A stretch of 64,000 bases of DNA from Thiohalocapsa sp. ML1. Its GTDB lineage: Bacteria > Pseudomonadota > Gammaproteobacteria > Chromatiales > Chromatiaceae. A program made the position numbers and the translations under genes. Position 1 is the first letter of the stretch. Every line of letters starts with the position of its first letter. Positions 48,610-57,817 of the stretch are shown here, one piece after another. Location of the stretch: the NCBI RefSeq assembly GCF_001469165.1, contig NZ_JABX01000010.1, positions 62,001 to 126,000 on the forward strand, given 5' to 3'. Under the pieces are notes generated by a model, which did no database searches, had not been told where the DNA came from, and saw only the letters and a program-made list of their open reading frames with translations.

Positions 48610-51600
48610 ATGTCGGTCAAGTCGCACGCGCTCAGCGTCGACGTCCACGACGCCTCGCGTCTGGACGCGATGACCGAGGCCGAGCTCGACGCCCTGCCGA
48701 TCGGCGCCATCCGAGTCGATGCCGACGGCCGCATCCTGTATTACAGCCGCGCGCAGGCCTCGCTCACGGGCCGCGCGCCGCAGCAGGTGCTGGGCCGGCA
48801 CTTCTTTCGCGACGTGGCGCCCTGCACCGCCGTGCCGGAGTTCTACGGCCGCTTCCGCCGCGGCGTGCTCACCGGCGCGCTGAACACGAGCTTCGAGTTC
48901 ATCTACGACTTCGCCATGCAGCCGGTACGGGTGCGCATCCACATGCGCGATGCCGAGCGCGCCGGCGAATACTGGGTCATCGTCTCGCCGCTGGAGTACC
49001 TGCCGGCCCGCGACGCGAGCGCGGGCGAAGCGATGCTGTTGGACAAGTACGGCGACGCCGCAGGCGCCCCGCGCAGCGCGCGGTCCGTTGACTTCAGCGC
49101 CTGCGAGGCGGAGCGGATTGGGACCTCTGCGACCTTGCAGCCCTTCGGCTGCCTGCTCGTGCTCGACGCGACGTCGCTCCGGGTCATCGCCGCCGGCGCC
49201 AATACCGAGCGCTTTCTGGGCGTCCTGCCGGAGACCGCCCTCGGCGCAGAGCTGGCCGCCCTGCTGCCGGCCGGCGACGGCGGGCTCGCGACTTGCGTGG
49301 CCACCAAGCGTGCAGATCCCGACGCCTTCTGCCCGCGCGCCTTCCGCACACTGCCGCAGCCGCTGCGACCGGACCTGGCCCTGGACCTGCTGCTCACGCC
49401 CTGGCGCGGCCGGCTGCTGCTTGAGATCGAGCCGCACGCCGAGATGGACTCCGACGCGCGCCTTGAGGGCTTCGACTTCACCGCCTACGCCCAGGAGCTG
49501 ATGGCCCTGCCGGACGTGGGCACGATCTGCGCGCGCTCGGTGCAGGCGGTGCGCCACCTGAGCGACTTCGAGCGGGTGCTGGCCTACCGCTTCGAGCCGG
49601 ACGGGGACGGCATCGTCATCGCCGAGTCCCTGGCGGAGGACACGCTGCCCTCGGTGCTCGGCCTGCGCTACCCGGCGGCGGACATCCCGCGGCAAGCCCG
49701 GGCGCTCTACGCCGAGATGCCGCTGCGCTACATGCCGAGCCGAGATCATGCCGAGATCCCGCTCCTGGCGCAGGACCTCCCGCCTACCGATATCGACATC
49801 GGCGCGGCGCAACTGCGCGCCCACTCGCCGGTGCACCGCGCCTATCTGGAGCGCTTCGGCGTCAACGGCAGCCTGTCGCTGTCCATCACCTGCGGCGGGC
49901 GGCTCTGGGGCCTCATCATCTGCCATCACCGCCGGCCGCATCCGGTCACCGTGGCGCTGCGCCGCCGGCTCGTCGAGCTCGCGACGCTCGTGTCCGCCCG
50001 CATCGCGCTGCTCGACGAGTACGCGCTGCTCAAGTCGCGCGAGGCCGGCATGGCGGCCGTGAACGGCATCATCGGCCGCATCGACCTGCACAAGCCCTTT
50101 CCGCAGGGCTTCGTCGGCAACGAACGGCTGCTGCGCGAGCTATTCGCGGCCGACTCCGTGCAGATCTACCACGGCGACACGCCGCTGATGGAGACCAGCG
50201 CCAACGGCCTCGGCGCCGATGAGCAACGCACCCTGCTGCGCTTCCTGCGCGGGCGCGGCGGCGGTGTCTGGAGCACCGACTGCCTGTCCGGCGAGCTCGA
50301 GGCCGCGGCGGCCTACCCCGATCGGCTCGCCGGCGTCATTGCCGTGCTCATCGGACCGTCCGACGACTACGTGATGCTGTTCGGGCGCCAGCGCAGCACC
50401 TATGAGGTGCGCTGGGGCTCCGCCCCGGACGCGCTGCCGCTGCCGGACGGCGACCCGCTGGGCTGGCCCGGGCGCAGCTTCCGGGTCTGGACCGAGACCC
50501 GCACCCACCACGCCCAGCCCTGGACCGCCGTCGAGCTCGGCATCGCCGCGGCGCTGCGCAGCCTGACGCAGGAGGTGATTGTCGCCAGCGCCGCCCACTT
50601 CGAGGTGCTGGCCCTGCGCGACGGCCTGACCGGCTTGCCGAACCGCGAGCGCTGCCGGCAGATCCTCGCCGACACCATCGCCCAGGCGGCGGCCACCGGC
50701 GGGATGTTCGGGGTCGGGCTGCTCGATATCGATCATTTCAAGACCGTCAACGACACGCTCGGCCACGACAAGGGCGACATCCTGCTCGCGGCCGCGGCGC
50801 GACGCATCGTCGGCGCGCTGCCGGACAGCGCCGTCGTCGCGCGCTTGGGCGGGGACGAGTTCGCGCTGTTGCTGCCCGCCGGCCATGAGGACGCGCTGGA
50901 CGCGATGCCCGAGCGTGTGGTCGCCGCCTTTCGCACGCCCATCCTGGTCGGCGACGACCGCTTTTCGGTCACCGTCTCCATGGGCATCACGCTCGGTCAC
51001 GGCGGCTCCTCCGGCACCGAGCTGCTGAAACAGGCGGACATGGCCCTCTACCAGGCCAAGGACGCGGGCCGCAACTGCGTGCGCGCCTTCGACAGCGGCT
51101 TGCAGCAACGCGCGCTGGCCCGGCTCGAGGTCGCGCGCGACGTGCTCGGCCGGCGCGCCGAGGACGCCGTCGAGATCCTGCTGCAGCCCCAGGTGCCCAT
51201 CGCCGCGGCCAACGGCGACCCGCGCTACGAGGTGCTCGCCCGCTGGCGCACCAGCGACGGTCGGCTGCTGTTGCCGCAAGACTTCATCGACGCCGCGCGC
51301 CAGAACGGGCTGCTCCGCGCGGTCACCACGGCGGTGCTGAGGCGCGCCATCGCCCTGCTACGCAACACGCCGGCGGGCGCCAGCCAGCCCACGCTGGCCG
51401 TGAACCTGTCCGCCGCGGACCTGGAGGCGCGCTGGTTCGCGCGCGGTCTGCTCGACGAGCTGGACGACGCCGGCGTATCACCGGCGCGCCTGGAGCTCGA
51501 GATCAGCGAGGGCCTGCTGCTGCGCATGACCGAGAGCGTGCGCGAGTCGCTGCGCCTGCTCACCGCGGGCGGCATCCGCATCGCGCTCGACGACTTCGGC

Positions 51601-51894
51601 AGCGGCTTCAGCTCCATGGCCTCGCTGCGGGAGCTCGACATCGCCACCATCAAGATCGACCGCGGCTTCGTGCGCAACATCACCGGCGCGCAGGATCAGC
51701 GGCTCGTCGCCGGCATGATCGCGATGGCGCACTCGCTGGGCAAGGTCGTCGTGGCCGAAGGCGTCGAGCGCATCACGGAGCTGGACGCGCTGCGCCGGCT
51801 CGGCTGCGACTGGGGCCAGGGCTACCTCTGGTCCAAGCCGCTGCCGCCGGAGCAGGCGTTGAGCGGCGGGTGGCAGCCGAAAAGCAGTGGCTAG
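48610..51894 (+). CDS. ppd: PYP-bacteriophytochrome-GGDEF-EAL photoreceptor (Ppd-like)
   Basis: A 1094-residue light sensor. Residues 20-128 are a photoactive yellow protein domain: PYP Tyr42, Thr50, Arg52 and chromophore Cys69 are Y45, T53, R55 and C72 (DVAPCTAVPEFYGRF), but Glu46 is Q49. Then come a phytochrome PAS with bilin Cys165 (FSACEAERIG), GAF (YPAADIPRQARALY; AHSPVHRAYLERFGV) and PHY. The GGDEF domain is intact (ARLGGDEFALLLP) without an RxxD inhibitory site. The EAL domain has EVLAR for EAL, with DDFGSGFSS, AEGVE and QGYLWSKPL conserved. It should couple blue/UV and red light to cyclic-di-GMP. Thermochromatium tepidum Ppd has a comparable layout. The upstream GTG at 48574 is less likely. 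Confidence 0.92.
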   Translation: MSVKSHALSVDVHDASRLDAMTEAELDALPIGAIRVDADGRILYYSRAQASLTGRAPQQVLGRHFFRDVAPCTAVPEFYGRFRRGVLTGALNTSFEFIYDFAMQPVRVRIHMRDAERAGEYWVIVSPLEYLPARDASAGEAMLLDKYGDAAGAPRSARSVDFSACEAERIGTSATLQPFGCLLVLDATSLRVIAAGANTERFLGVLPETALGAELAALLPAGDGGLATCVATKRADPDAFCPRAFRTLPQPLRPDLALDLLLTPWRGRLLLEIEPHAEMDSDARLEGFDFTAYAQELMALPDVGTICARSVQAVRHLSDFERVLAYRFEPDGDGIVIAESLAEDTLPSVLGLRYPAADIPRQARALYAEMPLRYMPSRDHAEIPLLAQDLPPTDIDIGAAQLRAHSPVHRAYLERFGVNGSLSLSITCGGRLWGLIICHHRRPHPVTVALRRRLVELATLVSARIALLDEYALLKSREAGMAAVNGIIGRIDLHKPFPQGFVGNERLLRELFAADSVQIYHGDTPLMETSANGLGADEQRTLLRFLRGRGGGVWSTDCLSGELEAAAAYPDRLAGVIAVLIGPSDDYVMLFGRQRSTYEVRWGSAPDALPLPDGDPLGWPGRSFRVWTETRTHHAQPWTAVELGIAAALRSLTQEVIVASAAHFEVLALRDGLTGLPNRERCRQILADTIAQAAATGGMFGVGLLDIDHFKTVNDTLGHDKGDILLAAAARRIVGALPDSAVVARLGGDEFALLLPAGHEDALDAMPERVVAAFRTPILVGDDRFSVTVSMGITLGHGGSSGTELLKQADMALYQAKDAGRNCVRAFDSGLQQRALARLEVARDVLGRRAEDAVEILLQPQVPIAAANGDPRYEVLARWRTSDGRLLLPQDFIDAARQNGLLRAVTTAVLRRAIALLRNTPAGASQPTLAVNLSAADLEARWFARGLLDELDDAGVSPARLELEISEGLLLRMTESVRESLRLLTAGGIRIALDDFGSGFSSMASLRELDIATIKIDRGFVRNITGAQDQRLVAGMIAMAHSLGKVVVAEGVERITELDALRRLGCDWGQGYLWSKPLPPEQALSGGWQPKSSG

Positions 51895-51936
51895 GAGCCA
51901 GCCCTAGCCCCAAGCATCTATCTCCCAGCACCTTCT

Positions 51937-53139
51937 TCACCAGTCCGTCGGCTTCCCCGCCGGCGTCCGCGGCAGCGCCGCGCCGTAGTCGATGCGCCGG
52001 GGACGCTCGGCGGGCCGCAGCCGCTCGGTGAGCCAGGGCACGAGCCTTTGGTGCAGCGCCGCGTGGTCGGCGCCGCGGTCCGACGGCACGACGAAGGCCT
52101 TGAGCCGGACGGCAATGCCCGCACCGAAGGGCCGCACCGCCGCGTCGGCCACGCCCGGGTGGGACAGCAGCACATCGCGCACGCGCCCCGGAAAGACGTT
52201 CTCGCCGGCCACCTGCACGGCGCCGTCCAGCCGGCCGTGCACGCAGAAGCGGCGTCGGTCCAGCCACGCCCAGCGGTCCGCGGCGGCGCAAGGCTCGGCG
52301 TCGGCCCGGAGCAGGCGCTCCGCCGCGCCCGGCTGCGGCACCCACCAGGGCAAGAGCTCGAAAGGCTCATGAGCGGACCAGCGGCTGCCGATGCCGGCGC
52401 ACTCGCTGGAGCCGTAGACTTCCAGCATGCGCGCGATACCGGCTTCGGCAACGGCTGCCCAGACGAAGTCCGGACACTGGCCCGTGGAGGTGACGGCGAT
52501 GACGTCCTCCGCACAGCGGCCGTCAAGGTCGGCCGCCAGCGCGAAGAAACCGGGATGGGCCACCAGCAGGTCGCCGGGCTCGGCACGCGCGAGCACGCCG
52601 GCGGGCAGGCCGTCGCGCACATCCACCACTGATAGGTCGAGCCGTGCCGGCAGCATCAGGCCGAATAGGAAGCCGTAGATGTGATGGCAGGGCACCGCGC
52701 GCAGCACGCGGCGCCGCCCGTCGAGGAGCCCGGCCCAGTGCTCCACCTCGCGCGTCAGGGCCGCCATCGGGTGCACGCAGCGCTTCGGCCGGCCGGTGGA
52801 GCCGGACGTGAAGAAGGCGATGTCCGCATCGTCGCGGCGACGCGCCTCGATCACCGCCTCCGCCCAGGCCCCGAGGCGGCGCTCCGCCAGCAGGCGCGGG
52901 TCGAGCCCGTGGTGATGGAGCCCGAAGCGCACGGACACGGCGGTGGCGATGTCGAGCAGGTCGATGGAGTCGAGGCCGAGCAGCGCGTCAATGTCCTCTG
53001 CGGCGAGCCCCGACCGGGCCGGTCTCGGCATGTCCGACAAGCGCCGCTGGCGCTCATCGGCAATGAGGTCCGCCAGCAGCGACTCGATCAGGTCCCCCCG
53101 CCACCAGGGCGCAAGCAGGCACTGGCTCATGGGGCTCAT
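51937..53139 (-). CDS. pcl: p-Coumarate:CoA ligase of the PYP-activation type
   Basis: A 400-residue AMP-forming ligase, much shorter than plant-type 4CL, matching the small ligases that accompany photoactive yellow protein. The P-loop is FFTSGSTGRPK (about 108-118), then VYGSSECAG, GRLDGAVQVAGENVFPG, and the catalytic lysine in LPRTPAGK at the end. Residues about 45-100 (LLGLDSIDLLDIATAVSVRF) look like an acyl-carrier-protein module with a DS phosphopantetheine site. It should activate p-coumaric acid for loading onto the PYP cysteine. It converges with the receptor gene 42 bp away and overlaps the HEAT gene upstream by four bases. Confidence 0.82.
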   Translation of the reverse strand: MSPMSQCLLAPWWRGDLIESLLADLIADERQRRLSDMPRPARSGLAAEDIDALLGLDSIDLLDIATAVSVRFGLHHHGLDPRLLAERRLGAWAEAVIEARRRDDADIAFFTSGSTGRPKRCVHPMAALTREVEHWAGLLDGRRRVLRAVPCHHIYGFLFGLMLPARLDLSVVDVRDGLPAGVLARAEPGDLLVAHPGFFALAADLDGRCAEDVIAVTSTGQCPDFVWAAVAEAGIARMLEVYGSSECAGIGSRWSAHEPFELLPWWVPQPGAAERLLRADAEPCAAADRWAWLDRRRFCVHGRLDGAVQVAGENVFPGRVRDVLLSHPGVADAAVRPFGAGIAVRLKAFVVPSDRGADHAALHQRLVPWLTERLRPAERPRRIDYGAALPRTPAGKPTDW

Positions 53140-54137
53140 GGGTCGGCCTCCGCCGCGTTGCCGAACTCGGCCCGGAAGGCGGCGAGCAGCGCGGCATCGC
53201 CGCGGGTCGCGAGCCGCGTGCGGAGCGCGTCGGCGACGCGGCGCTGGTGCCGATTGACCGCCAGCACCTCGACCACCTGCCTTGCCGTGCCGGCGTCAGC
53301 ATCCGCGGCGAGGCCCAGCAGCCAGGCGAGTGCGGCGTCCGAGCGCGCCAGCGCCGCGGCCCGCAGCAGCACCTGGTGCCAGGGCCGGCGGAACGGCTCC
53401 GCCTCCCAGCGCGCCCGCAGCGCCGCCACGGCGGCGTCGAGACGCGACTCGCCCAAGGCGAGCGCCGCGAGCTCGGCAAGCTCCACCCCGCCCGCGCCGT
53501 CGAGCCAGCGCGCGACGAAGCCCGGTCCGCCGTCCGCGTCCACGGCCAGCAGGGCGCGGAAGCACTCCCCCGTCACCTCGGGCTCGGCGTCGCCCAGCAG
53601 CGCCTTGGTGCGCAGCACCGCGCTGGCCGCACGGGGCTCGGTGCAGCCGATGGCGCGCACGGCGCCGCTGCGGGCGCGGTGCTCCGGATCGACAAGCAAG
53701 TCCACGAGGTCCAGGAGCGCGCCGGTGTCGCCGCTCGCGGCCAGGCCCATGGCGCAGCTCGCGCGCACGTCGCCCGCGGTGTCCACCGACTCGCCCCAGG
53801 TCGGCTCCAGTTGCCGCAGCTTGAGCCCGTCGCGGAAGAAGGCCGCATCAAGGCTGTCCAGGGCCACCAGCGCCCGCGCGAGGGCGCCCTTGGCGATGCA
53901 GCCCGGGTCGCGCTTGTGGTCCAGCGCCGCAAAGCGGCGGAAGGCCTCCATCAGCGCGGGCTCCAGCGCGTAGTGCAGGCCGTCGGCGGCCAGCGCCGCG
54001 GCCTGGGCGACCGGCCGGTAGTGCGCATGGGCAAGGGCCTGATGCAGCAGCGCCTCGTCGGCGCCCGGCTCCAGTGCCTGCAACAGTGCGTCGGGCCCGA
54101 CGGCGTGCCGGCTGCTTGTTCGCTTCGGCTGCTTCAT
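53136..54137 (-). CDS. HEAT-repeat protein in operon with the coumarate ligase
   Basis: A 333-residue Ala-rich helical protein with repeated units (VRASCAMGLAASGDTGALLD, RSGAVRAIGCTEPRAASAVL, VELAELAALALGESRLDAAV), as in HEAT/armadillo scaffolds. GAGGAG is 9 bases before the ATG at 54137; an ATG two codons upstream has too short a spacing. Its stop overlaps the ligase ATG, so both are translated together. No enzymatic motif is visible. Context suggests it helps maturation or signalling of the PYP receptor, but that is inference. Confidence 0.75.
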   Translation of the reverse strand: MKQPKRTSSRHAVGPDALLQALEPGADEALLHQALAHAHYRPVAQAAALAADGLHYALEPALMEAFRRFAALDHKRDPGCIAKGALARALVALDSLDAAFFRDGLKLRQLEPTWGESVDTAGDVRASCAMGLAASGDTGALLDLVDLLVDPEHRARSGAVRAIGCTEPRAASAVLRTKALLGDAEPEVTGECFRALLAVDADGGPGFVARWLDGAGGVELAELAALALGESRLDAAVAALRARWEAEPFRRPWHQVLLRAAALARSDAALAWLLGLAADADAGTARQVVEVLAVNRHQRRVADALRTRLATRGDAALLAAFRAEFGNAAEADP

Positions 54138-54336
54138 CGACATAAACTCCTCATTCGCGCCTCTGGCGTCACCCAAAGCCGCACCCGGCATCGACTCCCG
54201 GCCTTGATTGGCCGGCGAAGGCGGGTATAACGTGCTGCCTTGAATTACCCCCGGCGCCGCCGCCCACCGGTGCGGCGCCGACAAGATACCAACCCGCCGG
54301 TCACCGCCGGCCCGCAGTGCCCGCCGCGACGCCAAC

Positions 54337-56280
54337 ATGGAACCCGCAGCCCACCGCTTCGACCCCGAGTCCGCGCCCGCGGAGCCCGACAGCGGCCGCT
54401 GGCGGCTGCCGGACCTGCTCGACTTCGACTATTACGTCGACCGCGACGAGCAGGCGCTGCGCACCGACCCCGCCGAGCGCAAGCGCCTCACCGAGCGCGA
54501 CCGCCGGCTCTACCGGGAACGCATCGCACCCGCCATCAGCGCGCCTGAGCATAGCCCGAAGCACCGCAGTCAGGCACTGCGACGCTGGCTGGGCATCCGG
54601 CGCGGCGCCGAGGACCCGGAGCTCGCGGCGCTGCTGCCGGGCGCCGCCTTCGCCCGCGGCCAGCGGCTCGTCGCCGTTCTGGTCGCGATCCTGGGCGTTG
54701 TGGCCGGCATCGGCGTCGCCTCCGCCCTGCTCCACTACGAAGGCGACCGGGCGGTGAACGTATCCTGGTACGTGTTCATCCTGGTCATCGTGCAGGTGCT
54801 GCTCGTCGCCGGCACCGCGGCGGCCTGGTACAGCCGGCGCACCAAGGCTGTGCAGACAGCGGTGCAGGATCTGTCGCTTCTGAGCCACCTGATGAAGCCG
54901 CTGTTCAGCACCGCCGCGCGCTGGGTGCAGCGCCAGCGCCTCGCGCATCTGCCGCCGGACCTGCGCGAGAAGGCCGAGGCCCGCAAGGGCATGTTGATGG
55001 GCCACTTCGCCCTCTACGGGCCGGCGGCCTACCTGCCGATGCTGATCCCGGCGCAGTTGTTCGGCATCGGCTTCAACGTCGGCGCCATCCTCGCCACCAT
55101 CTCGCTGGAGTGGTTCACGGACCTCGCCTTCGGCTGGGGCTCGGCACTGAACGTGCAGCCGGGCACAATCCACACCTTCGCTCACATTATCGCGCTGCCG
55201 TGGAGCTGGTTGTTCGGCGAAGGCGTCGGCGTGCCGACGCTGGAGCAGGTCCAGGGCACGCGCATCAGCCTGAAGGACCCGCTGTTCATCATGAACGCGG
55301 AGCACCTGCGCTCGTGGCGCTGGTTCCTGGTGCTGTCCGTCTTCACCTACGGGCTCCTGCCACGGCTCGTCATGCTCGGCCTCTCCGCGCTCACGGAGCG
55401 CCGCACGCTGGCGCGGCTGCCCTTTACGCACCAGCGCACACAGGCGCTGTACGCGCGCATGGTCACGCCGCAGCTCGAAACCGCGGGCGATCCCGGCCAC
55501 GGGCCGGAGATGTATATCCCGGAGCCGCTTAAGCCGGTCAGCGCGCCGCGCGCCGCGCCGCCATCAGCGGCGCCCGCGGCACCGGCACGACCACCCGCCG
55601 AGCCCGAGCCGGAGCCCAAGCCCGGGACCAAGCCAGCCGCCCAGGCGGCGCCGGCGCCCAGGCCGCCAGCGACCAGGCCTGTGGTTCCAACCACGCCCGC
55701 GAGCGCGGACGCGCCCGCCGAGCCGACGCCGGCCGCCAAGCCGACACGGCCGGCCCCGCCGCAGCCCCGGCCCGCGGCACCGGCACCGGTCAAGCCCACG
55801 GCAGTGCGCGCAAGCGGCACGCAGATCGCCGCCGACGCCTGCGTGCTGCTGCTGCACGTGGACGTCGCGGACGTGCTCGATCAGCGCGATCACGAGCGCC
55901 TGCAACGGCTGCTGCACCAGCATTCCGGCTGGCGGGTGGCGACATCGGCCACCTACGGCGGCGGCAGCGGCATGGCCAAGCAGGCGCTCACCATCGTTGA
56001 GGGTGCACAATGGCGGGCGCCGCCGGCACGGGTCGCCCTGCTGGCCGACGGCTCACAGCCGCCCATCACCGAAAGCCTGCGCTTCCTGCGCGCGCTGCGG
56101 GCCGCCGCCGGCGAGCACGCGCAGATCCTGCTGCTGTTGGTGGGCGACCCCGAGGGTGCAGACCCGCTGCCGCCGCTGTCGGCGTTCGACTACCAGGACT
56201 GGCAGCGCAAAGTGGAACAGCTTGGCGATCCCTATCTCCGCCTGGAGATGCTGGCGGGCCCCGCCGAGGAGACCGACTGA
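54337..56280 (+). CDS. DUF2868 membrane protein
   Basis: A 647-residue protein. The N-terminal LLDFDYYVDRDEQALRTDP and RDRRLYRERI are the DUF2868 start. Transmembrane segments include LVAVLVAILGVVAGIGVASA, VFILVIVQVLLVAGTAAAW and MLIPAQLFGIGFNVGAI. A Pro/Ala-rich stretch (about 405-490) leads to a cytoplasmic C-terminal domain (CVLLLHVDVADVLDQRDHE). It overlaps the DUF3482 GTPase by one base (TGATG), and the two families are regularly paired. The function is unknown. Confidence 0.88.
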   Translation: MEPAAHRFDPESAPAEPDSGRWRLPDLLDFDYYVDRDEQALRTDPAERKRLTERDRRLYRERIAPAISAPEHSPKHRSQALRRWLGIRRGAEDPELAALLPGAAFARGQRLVAVLVAILGVVAGIGVASALLHYEGDRAVNVSWYVFILVIVQVLLVAGTAAAWYSRRTKAVQTAVQDLSLLSHLMKPLFSTAARWVQRQRLAHLPPDLREKAEARKGMLMGHFALYGPAAYLPMLIPAQLFGIGFNVGAILATISLEWFTDLAFGWGSALNVQPGTIHTFAHIIALPWSWLFGEGVGVPTLEQVQGTRISLKDPLFIMNAEHLRSWRWFLVLSVFTYGLLPRLVMLGLSALTERRTLARLPFTHQRTQALYARMVTPQLETAGDPGHGPEMYIPEPLKPVSAPRAAPPSAAPAAPARPPAEPEPEPKPGTKPAAQAAPAPRPPATRPVVPTTPASADAPAEPTPAAKPTRPAPPQPRPAAPAPVKPTAVRASGTQIAADACVLLLHVDVADVLDQRDHERLQRLLHQHSGWRVATSATYGGGSGMAKQALTIVEGAQWRAPPARVALLADGSQPPITESLRFLRALRAAAGEHAQILLLLVGDPEGADPLPPLSAFDYQDWQRKVEQLGDPYLRLEMLAGPAEETD

Positions 56281-57806
56281 TGGCTACCGCAAGCCGCGTG
56301 CAGACCGACCGGCAGCCACGCCCCAAGCGCCGGAGCAACAGGCCGGAGCCGGCACGCGCCGCAGACACCGGCGTGGAATCCCCCGTGCTCGCGATCATGG
56401 GCCATCCGAATGCCGGCAAATCCTCGGTGGTGGCGACGCTGACCGAGAACGACCGCATCGCCATCGACAAGCGTGCCGGCACCACGACCACCACCGATGA
56501 ATACCCGGTCATCATCGACGGTCGAACCGTGATGACCTTCATCGATACGCCCGGCTTCCAGAACCCGAGCGACGTGCTGGAGTGGTTCCAGGCGCACGCC
56601 GAGGAGACGGACTTAGCCGGGGCCTTCCTCGCCGCTCACGGCGACAATCCGATGTTCAGCCACGACTGCGCGTTGCTCCGCCCGGTGGCGAAGGGCGCCG
56701 GGATCATCCTGGTCGTAGACGGCTCCAAGCGCATCAAAGAGAAGGACCGCACCGAGATGGAACTGCTGCGGCTCACCGGGCGCCCACGCATGGCGATCCT
56801 GAACAATCTGAGCAACGTCAACAAACACATGCCGGCTTGGCAGGACGCACTGAACAAGTCCTTCAACTCGGTGCGGGAGTTCAACGCCCACCGCGCTACC
56901 TATGATGAGCGCATTGCGCTGCTGGGGGCACTCAAGGCGATCGATCAGCGCTGGGAGCCGATGCTGGAGGAGACCATCCGCGCCTTCCGCGAGGACTGGG
57001 CGCGGCGCATCGAGCAGAGCACGGACACCATCATCCAGTTGATGAAAGAGGCGCTGAGCAAGCGCGTCACGCGCATCGTCAAGGTTGACGAGATCGAGTC
57101 GGACGACCACCGCGAGGCCATCAAGCAACAGCTCACGGAGGCCCTGCAGCAGGCGCTCCGCCAGTTGGAGGTGGAGGCCCAGCAGCGCATCCGCGCCCAC
57201 TTCCGCCACAACGTCTGGGACGTCCCGGCGACCTCACTGTTGGCGAAGGATCTGTTCTCCGAGGAGGTCGAGGAGGCGCTCGGCCTGCGTCAGCGCCAGG
57301 TCGCCATGGCCGGCGCCGCGGCGGGTGCCGTGTCCGGCGGCGTCATCGACCTCGGTCTCGGCGGCCTCTCCTTCGGCACCGGTGCCCTCATCGGCGGCCT
57401 CGTCGGCGGCGCGCTCGGCGTGCTCGGCGGTGCGGCGCTGGCCAAGATCGACATCCAGCGCACGCTCGGCGTCGAGCGCTTCTCGATGGGACCGGTCACG
57501 AACCCGCGCTTCCCCTTCGTGCTGCTGGACCGGATCATCCTCTACGCGGCGCGGGCGATGAACTGGTCCCACGGCCGCCAAGCGGCAGACGAGACGGCCC
57601 CGAACCGGGTGCCGGAACGCGACATCAAGCACAAGCGCGGCTTCACCGAGGAACTGAGCGCGGAGGACCACCGCACGCTGGCGCGGTTCTTCACTGCCGC
57701 CCGCCGCGGCAAGGAGACCCCGCACGAGGACCAGAGCCGCGCCATCGTGGTCACGATCCTGCAGGGTCTCTCGCACAGCGACATCGACGCGCGCGTCGGC
57801 ATCTAG
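56280..57806 (+). CDS. DUF3482-containing GTPase
   Basis: A 508-residue P-loop GTPase. G1 is GHPNAGKSS (about 41-49), G3 is DTPGF, and the G4 position reads NNLSN instead of NKxD, so guanine specificity may be altered. After the G domain comes an amphipathic helical region (about 230-345) and a Gly-rich hydrophobic hairpin (GAAAGAVSGGVIDLGLGGLS, GTGALIGGLVGGALGVLG) typical of DUF3482 and suited to membrane insertion. The start ATG shares one base with the DUF2868 stop. The pair probably acts at the membrane; the pathway is unknown. Confidence 0.9.
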   Translation: MATASRVQTDRQPRPKRRSNRPEPARAADTGVESPVLAIMGHPNAGKSSVVATLTENDRIAIDKRAGTTTTTDEYPVIIDGRTVMTFIDTPGFQNPSDVLEWFQAHAEETDLAGAFLAAHGDNPMFSHDCALLRPVAKGAGIILVVDGSKRIKEKDRTEMELLRLTGRPRMAILNNLSNVNKHMPAWQDALNKSFNSVREFNAHRATYDERIALLGALKAIDQRWEPMLEETIRAFREDWARRIEQSTDTIIQLMKEALSKRVTRIVKVDEIESDDHREAIKQQLTEALQQALRQLEVEAQQRIRAHFRHNVWDVPATSLLAKDLFSEEVEEALGLRQRQVAMAGAAAGAVSGGVIDLGLGGLSFGTGALIGGLVGGALGVLGGAALAKIDIQRTLGVERFSMGPVTNPRFPFVLLDRIILYAARAMNWSHGRQAADETAPNRVPERDIKHKRGFTEELSAEDHRTLARFFTAARRGKETPHEDQSRAIVVTILQGLSHSDIDARVGI

Positions 57807-57817
57807 CCGCAGCGGCG

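Noticed and set aside
51937-53139. Aryl-polyene or fatty-acid ligase instead of a PYP coumarate ligase
   Set aside because: No ketosynthase, dehydratase or separate acyl-carrier gene is nearby, while the PYP receptor is adjacent; substrate still needs proof.
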